Below are positions 48,084 to 61,332 of a DNA stretch of 64,000 nucleotides, piece by piece. The stretch comes from Acanthacorydalis orientalis (taxonomy: Eukaryota > Arthropoda > Insecta > Megaloptera > Corydalidae). The position numbers were made by a program, and so were the translations under genes. Under the pieces are notes generated by a model that was not told the origin of the DNA, ran no database searches, and saw only the letters and a program-made list of their open reading frames with translations. The stretch covers positions 14,780,255 to 14,844,254 of the forward strand of contig CM068317.1 of the NCBI GenBank assembly GCA_034766995.1, written 5' to 3'. Each line of letters begins with the position of its first letter. Within the stretch, counting starts at the first letter, position 1.

Positions 48084-48195
48084 AAAATGTCCATGAAAAT
48101 ATTAAGAATGAAGAACGACCAGAATGTCCGTCCACGTTGAAAACTGCTGACGATATGTATCGTTTCTATGGCATGGTTCTGCAAATTAGCGTATA
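48084..48195 (+). pseudogene. Mariner-like fragment (second HTH region)
   Basis: Reads VKNVHENIKNEERPECPSTL then KTADDMYRFYGMVL, resembling the NEERxGRPSTSKTxDNVxRVRxLV block between the two DNA-binding motifs of some mariner-like transposases. No other part is present. Confidence 0.5.
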
Positions 48196-48326
48196 ATAAT
48201 GATGTAATATCTAATCTGAATCATTTGATTCTGACTTTGAGATGTAAAATATAATAAATATACATATAGTACAATAACACAGACTAAAACCCTCATAACA
48301 TAGTGGTACAATAGTGTTTTCTTGAT

Positions 48327-48368
48327 AGTTTTAATGCATTGAATGCTGAAGTTCAATGCATTAAAACT
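48327..48368. repeat. Perfect inverted repeat, 17-bp arms
   Basis: Arms AGTTTTAATGCATTGAA (48327-48343) and TTCAATGCATTAAAACT (48352-48368) with an 8-base loop. No element identified around it. Confidence 0.95.
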
Positions 48369-48599
48369 GTTAATGCGACCATATAATGTTTTAAGCCAAT
48401 AAATTCAGTTTTTATTATAGGCTTGCATTGATGCCCCTTTCTACTTCATTTTATATACATTCGTTCTTGACAACTATGAATTAATTTAACACTAAATAAA
48501 TACTTTTGCAAGTACTTGCGAACAAAAGCGTTAAAATATTTATTTGTTATGGTATTTTATTGAAATAAAATGTTTTCATAACAAGAATACATATATTGT

Positions 48600-49460
48600 T
48601 TATATTTGATTGTGTGTAGTACTTCTTGAAGCAGTTTCCGGAATGAAAACCCGATTTTCTGGAGCATGTCTCAAATCCACACAGTTTCCCGTGTTTCCCC
48701 TGGAATTTTCAGGTTACTGCATACAGCGCAGTCTTTGGATGTGACGTTCAATTTTGCTACAAAGTGTGGTTTTCCATCCAAACGCTTCTCTGAGTCTTTG
48801 GTACTGGGTCGTTTTCATCTTCTGGAAAGATGGCTTTCACTGGCATCGCCTACTAACTGTAAAATGAATTCTTTCCTAAACTTCTAGAACAAAATGGGTT
48901 ACAGTCCGTTGTCCATCCGATTTTGATTATAGACAATAAAACGGTTTATAATACTGACTTCTTAAAGCCAAGAAAAAACATCTTTGTGAACTGTCTGGAA
49001 TGTACGGAAATTTAGGAATTTCGAATGATGCTTCTATTCTCTTCCATTCGCTTTGGTTATTATTATCTTCCAAATTTATGATTTTATCGTCAGTATCATC
49101 ACATATATCCTGATCTTCATTGAAATATTCTAATTTATTAATAGTATCACTTAATTCTGTTTGTTATAATGACGTATTTTCAATTGAAACATCACTCGAA
49201 CTACCCGCCATTTTCGGTTAAGTCAACAGTTTTACTGATTTTTAAATATAAAAGTAACAAAACAAACACACGAATATAAAAACAATGTCCAGTTTAATAA
49301 TGATTAAATAGATATACCACCTTTGAAACAGGTGTAAGCTTTGCATGAGAAATTAGCTTTTAAAAAGGCAATTACAATGTCGGCTGTTAGCCGACAACTG
49401 AGCACTGGATAGAAATCATCTTTTTTGGCTGAGAGGCGACATAGGAGTGCAAAGGGCTAA
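48600..49460 (-). mobile_element. PiggyBac-like element C, antisense deletion derivative
   Basis: The 5' end at 49460 reads TAGCCCTTTGCACTCC on the minus strand, with a hairpin GTCGGCTGTTAGCCGAC at 49379-49395. The minus strand has the start MAGSSSDVSIENTSL with an acidic region (YFNEDQDICDDTDDKI). It then jumps to the C-terminal part: DGKPHFVAKLNVTSKDCAVC, GETRETVWICDM and GFHSGNCFKKYYTQ. This is the cysteine finger at the end of PGBD-type proteins. The central domain is absent. The 3' boundary was not identified, so the left coordinate is approximate. Confidence 0.8.
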
Positions 49461-49790
49461 CGTGTGATAGTCGAATATACTCATAAGATTCGTCATGATT
49501 TATGGCTTCTAGAGCTCGACTAGAATAGCTTCCATAACTACTACTGGTTCTTGTGTCAAAATGCCAATCTCAACCTATATTCGCATAAATTTTAAGGGTA
49601 CGTAATGTTTTTCATTCCTTTAGAAAATGTTAAATTCACAGTAGTATTGTAAGGTGTTAATAATGTTACAATATTAAAAGTTATTGTTATTTTTGAGCAG
49701 TTTACTTTAGGGCAGTGATGGCGAAACTTTTTGTGAAGTAGGTCAAATTTTGTTCATTATTTTTTTAATACTAGCCCGTGGGTCGTAAGT

Positions 49791-50065
49791 TAGTGGCGTC
49801 ACTTGGAAGGGGGGAAGGTGTGGTAAAAAGGGTACCAATAATTTGGAAACAGAAAATTTGTTAACAGAAAACTTGACAATTGACCCTTTTTTTGGTTTTC
49901 ACTTTTAAAATCCTCTAAAAAGGTTTACGTTTCCTTTTTGTTTTACAACTTTTACTTTTGCAAGTGAAGAGCAAAAAAATAAAAATCGACGTCAAAAAAT
50001 TGATATCAAAGGGGTGATACCATGAATTACCTCACCAGGTGACAACATGCCCAGTGGCGCCTCTG
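49791..50065. mobile_element. Nested hAT-like MITE
   Basis: Left end TAGTGGCGTCACTTGG and right end on the minus strand CAGAGGCGCCACTGGG form inverted repeats of the CAGTGGCGTCACT type seen in other hAT elements. It lies between the left end and the transposase of the hAT element. Flanking octamers match only weakly. Confidence 0.6.
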
Positions 50066-50101
50066 CAATGAGTATTTGAATCAACAAGGAATAAAGAAAA
50101 G

Positions 50102-50143
<42 letters not shown>

Positions 50144-50213
50144 ATGAAATATTCTTTATTAATGAACGTAGTTACAGATATGTGTATGTATAATAAAGTT
50201 GATAAAAGTATAT

Positions 50214-51058
50214 TTAATGTGAAATCTGTTGTGGCTTACTTGCAGATAGTTTCCTAATATTAGGTTCATATTCCGTATTCATCAGTTTAACGCATTTCGC
50301 AGTCAATTCATTTCCAAGTTTATTTCTGTTGGTAGATTTTACAAAATTCATTGAAGAAAACAGTTTTTCACACGAATATGTGAACCCAAACATCGTTAAA
50401 AGAGCATTAGCAAGTGTCTTCATTGATATAAAATTGTTTGGTAAAGACTCCCATACGTTTAATATAATATTTTCAATTTTTAGTGTGGGATGATTATTAT
50501 CTGCACTCTTTCAGAAATTTGTCCTTCTATTTCGAAAATCAAGTTTTCAAATTTATTTTTCCACATTATGCTGCTTTGAAATTCAACTAATTCCATTTCT
50601 AAATCATGGATACCTAGCCACATAAATTCGGTTAACTCGATTATTTCGAAGTTCGTTTTGTATAGATATAAAATAATGTGAAATGTATTTTCCAAATTTT
50701 TAAATTGATTAAATCTCTTCTGAAAAGCTTGTTTTATTTCCTGTATAATGATTAAATATTTTTTAATTGCATTTTCTTGAATGTCGAGCGTATTTTCAAA
50801 AATTATTGTGTTTTGAAAATGTTTTTGTAATTGAGGAAAACATTTCATGATTTTCATTTCCAAATCTTTAGTGAAGATGTCAAGTTTCGTCATAAATATT
50901 TTAATGTTTTCACACATCATTAATACAATTTGTCCATTTCCCTGAAGTTTTTTATTCAGTTCATTGAAATGCTGAGTGATGTTACACAAGAACATTAAAT
51001 CATTTAACCAATCTGTTTTTGAAAATTCGTCGTAACTATTGTTTTTTTTTTCATTCAA
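50214..51058 (-). pseudogene. hAT transposase (ZBED5/SCAND3-like C-terminal half)
   Basis: The minus strand 50480-51058 gives TDWLNDLMFLCNITQHFNEL, NKKLQGNGQIVLMMCENIKI and FEIIELTEFMWLGIHDLEME. After a frame change, 50214-50423 gives LLTMFGFTYSCEKLFSSMNF, VKSTNRNKLGNELTAKCVKL. The order WLxDLAFLxDITxHLNxLNxxLQG ... MFGSTYxCExxFSxMxxxKSxxRxxL is that of hAT transposases of the ZBED5/SCAND3/GTF2IRD2 group. The first is an unbroken frame of 192 codons. The N-terminal zinc finger and first catalytic region are absent. Confidence 0.85.
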
Positions 51059-51453
51059 AAAGAGCTTTATTCCTTCTAATAAATTAATACGATAGAAAAT
51101 CAGTTAGCCAACGTCCACTTGGAAATATTTTTTTTATAAATTCGACATAAAATATTTATACTTTAAGTTTTTAATATTTTCGATTGTCTGTTCTCTTTTA
51201 TGATATAAAAAATAAGTTTATAAAAATCAACGCGTGGGTCATTTAAAAAGCCTTCGTGGGTTAGTGTCTGACCCGTGGGTCATAGGTTTGTCATCACTAC
51301 TTTACGGTATAAATATTTATGCAAACTTATTTTGTTATTGAATTATTGATTATACAGAAATCTGCAAGTGCTCAAAAAATTTAAAGAAATAAAGCATAAG
51401 GAAGCATCTAATATTTATATCTTTGAAAAATATCCGTTGGAATATTTTAATTT

Positions 51454-52070
<617 letters not shown>

Positions 52071-52112
<42 letters not shown>
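52071..52112. repeat. (TA)n microsatellite, right flank of pogo-like MITE
   Basis: About 19 TA units followed by CATACATACA. Confidence 0.95.
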
Positions 52113-52114
<2 letters not shown>

Positions 52115-52269
52115 CATACACATACAGGTACTAGATGAGTATTGTATTTTTTTATAGAAAGAAAACTCAAAATGAGTTAAATCTCTTATAAAATAGTTTT
52201 TTTTTTATATATTTAGACGTAAATCTCGTGCAGTTTTGTGAAATAAACTGGACGTTCCTTAACACTAAT

Positions 52270-52415
52270 ATGCTTTTCTTTCATAAATAAATTCTCTTTT
52301 AACTCCGCAAGTCATAACATTTCCTAGTTACATATTTTGAATTAAATATTATTGATTGTTGCTTATTCTTATTTCAGTGTCGATCCTCAGAGCATCAAAT
52401 TACAGAATATAATTG
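52270..52415. repeat. MITE family 1, half-copy
   Basis: TTATTGATTGTTGCTTATTC and GATCCTCAGAGCATCAAATTAC-like sequence match the left arm of 10961-11245 (TTATTGATT, TCGTCTTCAGAGCACTAAG). Confidence 0.55.
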
Positions 52416-52546
52416 ATCTTTTTTACTTGGTTGGTAAAGGTTAAATTGGAAGAATAATGAAATATTTCATTCATTTTATCATTAAATATTAAATAATAAA
52501 TTATTTTCGTTTGTACAATTTATAAAATATTTGTATTTGTATAATT

Positions 52547-52556
<10 letters not shown>

Positions 52557-52624
<68 letters not shown>
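52557..52624. repeat. (TA)n microsatellite
   Basis: About 34 TA units abutting the mori-type mariner. Confidence 0.95.
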
Positions 52625-52627
<3 letters not shown>

Positions 52628-53740
52628 AGGTACTTGCATTTAAAGCCGCTATTTTTTTTATGTTCTTTGAGCATTTATTTCAATAACAAAATGTATGAAT
52701 GCATTATTCAAAGTATTTGCTCTTGGAAGCTAGAACTTTTTTCCACTTTTCTAGTAGAAATTGAATTTGACGACGATAAAATGGTCTGTCTTTTGAGCCA
52801 ATCCATTCAGCAACCCAATTTTCGACTTCTCCGTAGTTATGGAAATGTGTATCTTCCAAAGCGAGTTGCATCGATCGAAACAGATGATAATCACTTGGGG
52901 ACTAGATCCGAAGAATACGCTGGGTGCTGGAGAACCTCTCTTTGAAGCTCCATCAGTGTTTGTTTCACGGCTATAGCAACATAGGGCCGAGCCTTGTCAT
53001 GGAGAAGAATCACTTTTCGCCGATTTGATGCAATTGATGGTTGTTTTTGCATCAAATTATCATTAAAATGCTCCGATTGTTATTGATAACATTCGGCGGT
53101 GATTGTTTCCTTCAGTTTCAATAGCTCATGATACACAACACCCTCCATATCCTATCGAATAGAGAGCAGCAGATGCTTTGTGACCGTAAATGTTTTACTT
53201 TGGTGTCAAAGTTGTAGGTAGTTCAGGATCAACCAATGATTTCTTGCGTTTCGGGTTGTCGAAATAGATCTATTTTTCATCGCTGACCACGATAGTTCAC
53301 AAGAAACTGTTCTTTTTATACCTTGCAAGCAAAGAAATCCAAGATAGTTAAACGATTAGAAATGAAATTTTCAGTCAGTTCATGTGGCACCCATCTCCCT
53401 TCTTTATGGATCTTTCCAATGGCTTATAAACATCGTGAAATAGTTGATTTATCAACTTCGAGCTACTACGCCAATTCTTTGAGTGTTTTAGCTATTTCTT
53501 CCAATAGAGCATGCAGTTGTTCATCTTCGAACTTTTGATTCTCTTGATCTGGTCGTTGTTTGTCGTAAACGTCAAAATTAGCACTTTTGAATCTTTGAAA
53601 CCAATCTCTACATCTTTCGTTGGAGCAGATTCACCAAAAGTTTCCGCAAGCAATCAATGAGCTTCACCTGCACTTTTTTCAAATCAAAGTAGTATAAAAG
53701 TACACATCAGAAAACCAACTTATCATTTTCCATTTTAATT
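52625..53740 (-). pseudogene. Mori-type mariner, antisense, degenerate
   Basis: The minus strand starts near 53733 (MENDKLVF) and carries FGESAPTKDVEIGFKDSKV-like DNA-binding sequence; KFEDEQLHALLEEIAKTLKE near 53460-53540; a weak AKRNNSFL/RGQR region near the first Asp; VLCIMSY and ETITAECYQ near 53080-53150; VILLHDKARPYVAIAVKQTL near 52960-53010 (second Asp); and PSDYHLFRSMQLALEDTHFH near 52810-52880 (third Asp). It ends FLLEKWKKVLASKSKYFE. The block order and wording match the mori subfamily, with 34 residues between second and third Asp once frames are joined. Stops and frameshifts are numerous. Confidence 0.8.
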
Positions 53741-55395
<1,655 letters not shown>

Positions 55396-55399
55396 AGTA

Positions 55400-55572
55400 T
55401 TAGTTTGGTGCAAAAATAATTGCGTTTTGCATCATTTCAAGTTTGGTCCCGATTTTTCTATTTACCATTATTTTTTGTTTAGTCATGTGACATACATCAT
55501 TGTAAACAATGAAATTTGCACTGCTGAGTTTAGCTTATGTCTATTGTTTTCATTTTTTAGTATTGTTAGATA
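55400..55572 (+). mobile_element. Cecropia-type mariner 5' end, truncated
   Basis: TTAGTTTGGTGCAAAAATAA followed by 160 bp that match the 5' end of the mariner at 58067 (shared CATCATTGTAAACAATGAAA, GCTTATGTCTATTGTT, TTTTTAGTATTGTT). Homology ends about 55572, where an oppositely oriented mariner begins. Confidence 0.8.
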
Positions 55573-56215
55573 CACATTTCGTATCCCAAAATACTGACGC
55601 CGTAACCTTTCCAGTTGATGGAACTGCTTTCGCCTTCTTCGGAGCTGGCTCGCCTCTCGTTATTTACTATTTTAGATTGTTGTTTGGTCTCCGGAGTGCA
55701 TGATAAGTCTAAGTTTCGTCCATGGTAACGAATCAATACAAAAAATCTATTGGAATGCACTATAACAACGACAAACACTGCTTGAAGGTGGTCAGACGAT
55801 CGAGTTTTTGCTCTAGTGTGAACAATTGCGGCACCCGTTGCACTGATAACTTCCTCATCCCCAGAACTTCTCATAATATGTGATGTGCTAACTGTTTTTA
55901 TATACCCACAGCCTCAGCTATCTCGACCAACTTCAATTGACGGAGTTCGATACAATTTTATCTATTTTTTGGAGCATTTCCTCAGAACTAGTCGTTTTTG
56001 GTCTGTCCAAACGTTATGTATCTTCAGTCCTTGTACATCCGCGTTCAAAGTCTACAACCAATGTTTTAACAGTTGAAAACGATGGAGAAGATTCGCCTAA
56101 ATTAGAATCCATCTCAGTTTTTATTTCGGTTGATGGTAAACACTTTATATTGAAGTACTTTATTACTATAGGTTTTTTATTGTTTACAAAAAACAAAACT
56201 TCAATTTGATAGCAT
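55573..56215 (-). pseudogene. Mariner N-terminal and central part, antisense, fused to another mariner
   Basis: Minus strand: KYFNIKCLPSTEIKTEMDSN, LGESSPSFSTVKTLVVDFER and PKTTSSEEMLQKIDKIVSNS near 55930-56170; a degraded middle; then SSEEGESSSINWKGYGVSIL near 55590-55650, equivalent to the AKTVPSAGKVMASVFWD region. It stops exactly at the junction with the plus-strand mariner end. Confidence 0.8.
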
Positions 56216-56349
56216 GTCAAATGCAAAGTACTGAGACACCTTTATGAAGTTTCAGAGACAAATTAATGATGGATGTTGACATTGCACAAAACTATAGACA
56301 ATTTACTTCATCTTTCTACTATACTGGAGCCTATTCATACCATCCTCGT

Positions 56350-56362
56350 GTGTGTGTGTGTA

Positions 56363-56415
<53 letters not shown>

Positions 56416-56440
56416 CTATATATATGTATATATATATATA
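56350..56440. repeat. (TG)n(TA)n array, left flank of MITE family 2 copy 2
   Basis: TG-rich start, then (TA)n with one ACACCTA interruption. Confidence 0.95.
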
Positions 56441-56640
56441 GGTGATTCAATTTAGGCTTCCACATAGAAGTATTCAAAGGTGGTACTGGGTTTAAGAAAG
56501 TCATGCTATTTTTTATTTAGTATTTAATTCAATTCAGTATTAAAATACAAATGAACTGAAATACTAAATGGGGGATAACATGTTTTCTTTTTAATTTTTG
56601 CATATGTTTTAATACTTTCACGTATAAGCCTAAGTTAAAT

Positions 56641-56644
<4 letters not shown>
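56441..56644. mobile_element. Palindromic MITE, family 2 copy 2, inside (TA)n
   Basis: Begins GGTGATTCAATTTAGGCTTC like 17371-17570. The right end on the minus strand is TTGATTTAACTTAGGCTTAT. Central parts have diverged. Confidence 0.85.

Positions 56645-56704
<60 letters not shown>
56645..56704. repeat. (TA)n microsatellite, right flank of MITE family 2 copy 2
   Basis: About 30 TA units. Confidence 0.95.
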
Positions 56705-56706
<2 letters not shown>

Positions 56707-57240
56707 TTTGGCTATATAATATTAACGAAATTTTAATGCAAGAATGCTCATTACAAAGAAGGTAGTTTAAATAAATCTTTTTTATAAGTAAGAAAATGCA
56801 ACGCAGTTTCAACCGTGAAGTATGAACGTAAATTTTTTCGCTTTTTAATAATATTTATAGTAAAATATTATTCAATTCAATTACCGAAATTAATTATAAA
56901 CTTTTTTAATTATTAACGTTCACTATTTCTCTACATAAATTTATGCTTCGCTAAACATACCTTATTAATAATTATTTATAAAACAATAACCAGGATTCTC
57001 TTTATTATTTGTCTAAATTTATTAATACTTGGTTAAATAAAAATATTTAATTTTAATAATAATAACAATTAAATTAAATAGATGTTATTATACGTAGTAA
57101 AATATCTATGTCATATTTGTGCTCCACATCGCTTCAGTGGTATGCAAGTGTACATTCATTCATTTAAAATGCATAGAAATAGCTATATCTATATATTTCC
57201 AGTAAATTAGAAAAATCTAATTAAGTTTCAATCAAAACTA
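56705..57240. other. AT-rich stretch, nothing recognised
   Basis: No feature seen. Confidence 0.4.
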
Positions 57241-57241
57241 T

Positions 57242-57253
57242 GAATATATATAC

Positions 57254-57315
<62 letters not shown>

Positions 57316-57394
57316 GCGGGTTTTTAATAAATATAATAGAGAAGAATTTTCTAATCAGTATATATCTATCAGTATTTTATAATCAGTATATTTT

Positions 57395-57445
<51 letters not shown>

Positions 57446-57500
57446 CAGCGGGTTTTTAATAAATATAATAGGGAAGAAATTTCTAATCAGTGTTAAAAAA
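57242..57500. repeat. Duplicated unit: (TA)n plus GCGGGTTTTTAATAAATATA
   Basis: (TA)n then AGCGGGTTTTTAATAAATAT, ATAGAGAAGAATTTTCTAATC at 57312-57357; (TA)n again then the same unit at 57444-57490 with few changes. The period is about 133 bp. Confidence 0.9.
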
Positions 57501-57619
57501 GTCAGTTAGTGATTATCTCTAAGAAAAATCAATTTAAAATTTATGTAGATTCTACTATGAAAGCCGAAAATTCATCTATAATAGTTTTTTTTAGAAAACA
57601 TACAGCGTATAGTTTATGT

Positions 57620-57620
<1 letters not shown>

Positions 57621-57650
<30 letters not shown>

Positions 57651-57669
57651 CATGTGTGTGTGTGTGTAT
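57621..57669. repeat. (TA)n(TG)n microsatellite
   Basis: (TA)n followed by CATG and TG units. Confidence 0.9.
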
Positions 57670-57715
57670 AAACGTATATGAGTATATATTTACTGCATTG
57701 CGCCGAGATATAGAT

Positions 57716-57850
57716 ATGGAGACCCCGACCTTGGCTCCGCCGTTGAACACAACGACGCATAGTTGTAATTTTATTGTGAAGGCCATCACATCGATTGCAG
57801 CACACAGTGTGCTAAAGATTAATTTCTTCTTGAGCATTTGCGGATTGTAA
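57716..57850 (+). other. Short ORF in a GC-richer patch, unrecognised
   Basis: ATG at 57716 gives 44 residues (METPTLAPPLNTTTHSCNFI). It is not recognised, with no splice or other support. The surrounding 57690-57850 is less AT-rich than its flanks. Confidence 0.15.
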
Positions 57851-57906
57851 CGGGAATCTTATTCTTATAAATATATTGGTAGAACTGAATATGATAATTC
57901 ATATAA

Positions 57907-57908
<2 letters not shown>

Positions 57909-57997
<89 letters not shown>

Positions 57998-58066
57998 TAT
58001 ATGTATCTATATCTCTATGTATGTGTGTGTATATATATATATGTATCTATGTATGTGTATATATAT
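57909..58066. repeat. (TA)n array abutting mariner 5' end
   Basis: About 155 bp with TGTATC/TGTGTG interruptions; the next mariner begins at its right edge. Confidence 0.95.
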
Positions 58067-58934
58067 AGTTGGTGCAAAAATAATTGCGGTTTTTATCATT
58101 TTAAGTTTGGCGATGACTTTCTAGTTACCGTTATCTTTTGTTATAATCATGTGATACATCATTGTAAACAATGAAATTGGCACTACTGATTTCAGCTTAT
58201 GTCTATTGTTGTCATTCTTTAGTATTGTTGGATACAATCTCATAAATTAGTCATGGAAAAAAGCAGATTCAATCTATTTTGTTGTATAAGTATACATTGG
58301 GACGTAAAGCAACAGAAACTGCTCGAAATATCAAATTTGTTTTTGGCGAAGTCAACTAGTGAATGTACAGCTCAACACTGTTTCCAAAATTTTCGTAATC
58401 GAAATGAAAGCTCTGATGATAAGCAGTGTCTTGGACGTCCTTCAGTTATAGATAATAATGATTCTTAAATCATTAGTGAAGCGGACCCACGTAAAACAAC
58501 TCAAGAGGCGGCAGAAGAACTCAGTGTTTATCATTCAACAGTTATTCTAATTAGAAAAACAAAAAAGCTGGATAAATTCGTGTCGTGTGAACTAAACAAA
58601 CATCAAGCAATTCGACGATACGAAGTCTGCTCAGCGCTTCTTTTGCATACAAAAATTATCCCTTTCTTGATCGCATTGTTACATGTGATAAAAAATGGAT
58701 TCTATATAACAATCTGAAACGTTCATCACAATGGTTAGAGCGAGGAGAAGCACCAAAATAGTTTTCTAAACCGAAGCTTCATGAATAAAAGTTTGGTGGT
58801 CAGAAAGTGGAATCATTTACTACAAACTTATAAAATCCTAGTGAAACAATAACAGCAGGAAAATATTGTCAGGAAATTGAAAAAAAATGACTTAGAAGTT
58901 ACATTTTTTACTGTCAGTATTAGTCAATCGAAAA

Positions 58935-58935
<1 letters not shown>
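58067..58935 (+). pseudogene. Cecropia-type mariner, 3'-truncated at (TA)n
   Basis: 5' end AGTTGGTGCAAAAATAATTG. Transposase from ATG 58253 (MEKSRFNLF). Blocks in changing frames: ECTAQHCFQNFRNRNESSDD, LGRPSVIDNND, EADPRKTTQEAAEELSVYHS, YPFLDRIVTCDKKWILYNNL near 58650-58710 (first Asp present), [21 protein letters not shown] and LVNRKG near 58915-58935. Homology stops immediately after NRKG, one block before the expected LLHDNARP. A (TA)n array starts at this point. Confidence 0.85.
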
Positions 58936-59001
<66 letters not shown>

Positions 59002-59005
59002 CATA

Positions 59006-59046
<41 letters not shown>

Positions 59047-59052
59047 GTATAC

Positions 59053-59116
<64 letters not shown>
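58936..59116. repeat. (TA)n array at mariner truncation point
   Basis: About 180 bp of (TA)n with CATA interruptions replacing the 3' half of the mariner. Confidence 0.95.
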
Positions 59117-59327
59117 GTTGATTACTCTGTATAACAAAAATTTCTGTTAAATTGAAGAAAGTGGTTGGCAGTAGCTGTACTTACAATTTATGAGCAGAAT
59201 TTGACCCTTATAACGAACGCCTATTTTTTTCATAAGGAATGAGGATTTTTTATTTGGAGTGATAGCATCATTCCTCGAATTATATTCTAAATTTTGTTTT
59301 CCTGGAGAAAACTAGTATATTTGTTTT

Positions 59328-60393
59328 ATCCTTTAAGTGCCAGTGGAATTTGTCATACATTTACGAAAAATTCCAGTCAATTTGAACAAAAATTAATCGG
59401 TTATAGAAAAAAATATATATTTCGTTCAATTTTGAGGTAAAGTCAATTAAATTATTACACGATACTAATAAAATATTGGACTTTCTTTATTCTTAATAGA
59501 ATCAAAAATAATTCGGATGGTTTTAGCAAAAAAAAAAATAATATAAGAGAAATACTTTAACAAAAATTATAAAATGAAATTTTTTATAAAAAAAGCTGCA
59601 TTTATTGCCTTTTGGAATGAGTTGTTTCAAGGATTTTTGTAAATCATAACTATTATAAGTAAATATACTTAATTCGAAGAAGCTTTCATATACAGCTCAT
59701 GTACAAGCTTTGTGCTCTTTCAGACACAACCCGTGAAGAACTTTCTTACACATCGAACAGATAATACGGGACATTTTTATTGAGCCTTCATTCTCATTGC
59801 TGCATACAGCAAAACGCCTCATATTACGGCCTGGTAGTTTTTCAAAGTTAGGGTTAGGCCGTGTGCGAAAACTAACTAAATGGCCGACTAAACCAAAATT
59901 TGCATTTAGTACCGATAATACAGCATGTATTCTATTTTTCATTTGACTAAATTATTGCCAGCTAACTAAATTGATTTCAGTTTTTTACCCCGAGACTGTG
60001 TGCTTTTTTCTATAAAAAAATATAACTCAAAGGGGATTTTTTGCGAACATCAATATTGTGGAAATAAAGATAGGTAAATGGATAAAATAAAAAATAAAAT
60101 TTAATTTAATCGCGGCAACTTTTTGCACAGTTTCAACTGTAACATCGACACTAAATTTAACAATTTAGTTTAGTCGGCCATTTAGCCAATTTTCGCACAC
60201 TGCCTTTGAATAAAACGAATAGAACACATTAAAGTATATGTGCATTAGCTTTTGATGTCCTTTATATGAAGTAAAATTGTTTTTTTTTTTAGTTATGGCA
60301 GTTAAAAAATCGAGGAGCGATATATCGCTCGTGACATTTTCACAAATGTATAGAATAACGATATGTTGCTCCTTGACACTGAATTGGTTAAAG
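59328..60393 (-). mobile_element. PiggyBac-like element F, antisense, interrupted by a MITE
   Basis: The right end on the minus strand is TTTAACCAATTCAGTGTCAA, with a perfect palindrome GAGCGATATATCGCTC at 60315-60330. The proposed left end, TTTAAGTGCCAGTGG near 59328, pairs only partly. The minus strand 59697-59855 encodes the C-terminal cysteine finger: GRNMRRFAVCSNENEG, MSRIICSMCKKVLHGLCLKE, equivalent to the CxxC...CxxC...C...H finger of PGBD proteins. The rest of the transposase is missing. Confidence 0.65.
59857..60204. mobile_element. MITE nested in piggyBac-like element F
   Basis: Left GGCCGTGTGCGAAAACTAAC and right on the minus strand GGCAGTGTGCGAAAATTGGC, then a shared CTAAATGGCCGACTAAAC. 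The 348-bp interior is non-coding. TTA on the left and TTT on the right could be a decayed 3-bp duplication. Confidence 0.8.
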
Positions 60394-61330
60394 AGAATGA
60401 TGATGATGCATGATATTAATTTAAATGTCTATACAGGTATTCATTTGTGTAATAAGTTTATTTTGGTTTTGTCTAACAGCTCCTTTCTTCCTTCTTCTAA
60501 CTAAAAAACTTAATTTTTTACAATAAATAAAAGGCATTTTGTTTTAAATAAAGTCTTGAATTAAATAAAACTTAATATATGTTTGTATATTTTATTCATC
60601 ATACGAACACATTTTCGGCTTTAATGAACACGAGGCTAAATATGTTTGTATTTTTAGATATTTATGAATGTTTTCTTTAATACATTTATTACTTTTTTAT
60701 ATCATCAAGGATAATTATATTAGGATATGCATATAAAAAGATAATTTTGAGGCGGTATTTCTCTTCAGAGATCATTGATATAACAAGTAAAGGTTATAAT
60801 GAAAAAATATAGTCTCTTCTCCAGAATAAACTGAGTTATTTTTTAGACTAACTTTAATTTATTACTAACTTTATTTTGTCTGTGTACTTCTTAACGATTC
60901 TTTTATTTCTATGACCATTATCTATCCCTGTTGGAAGCTCACTTCATTCTAGGTTTTTGAAAATTTACAAAAATACCTAGAAAGCTTGTTTCAAAATCTA
61001 ATACCTATTTTCATATAGTGGTATCGAGTTTAAAATAAACTGATTTAAACTTGCGTATACAGGTTAATCTAGATATATGCGGTTAATTCGTTTAACTCGC
61101 CCGTTCCGATGCAGTAAACTCTGTTGACCTCATATTTTTATTTGCAAACATCTGTCTTTCTGTTACTCATAGAACACTGATGTTCCTTGTAATCCTCTAT
61201 TATCTTTCACTAATACTTTCACTAATGATAAAAACCTAATGATAATCATAAAAACCAAATATTGGTTCAATTATCTTCTTTATTTCAAAATATATTATTA
61301 ATTGTGAATATGCATGGTAGCCGTGACGAT
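60394..61330. other. AT-rich stretch, nothing recognised
   Basis: No feature seen. Confidence 0.4.
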
Positions 61331-61332
61331 TA

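Larger units (their letters stand above)
49713..51299 (-). mobile_element. hAT element with 8-bp duplication, antisense
   Basis: Left end CAGTGATGGCGAAACTTTTT and right end on the minus strand TAGTGATGACAAACCTATGA. Inner blocks CCCGTGGGTC occur at both ends. Flanking octamers CTTTAGGG (49705-49712) and CTTTACGG (51300-51307) match at 7 of 8. A (TA)n tract lies inside at 50106-50140 and a smaller element at 49791-50065. Confidence 0.9.

Noticed and set aside
48484..48533. Another piggyBac end (GCAAGTACTTGC hairpin before GCGTTAA)
   Set aside because: Layout is suggestive, but no matching left end was found and it faces the wrong way for the neighbouring element C.
59847..59858. TTAGG-type telomeric repeat (TTAGGGTTAGG)
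   Set aside because: Only two units, at a MITE border; not a telomeric or interstitial telomere array.
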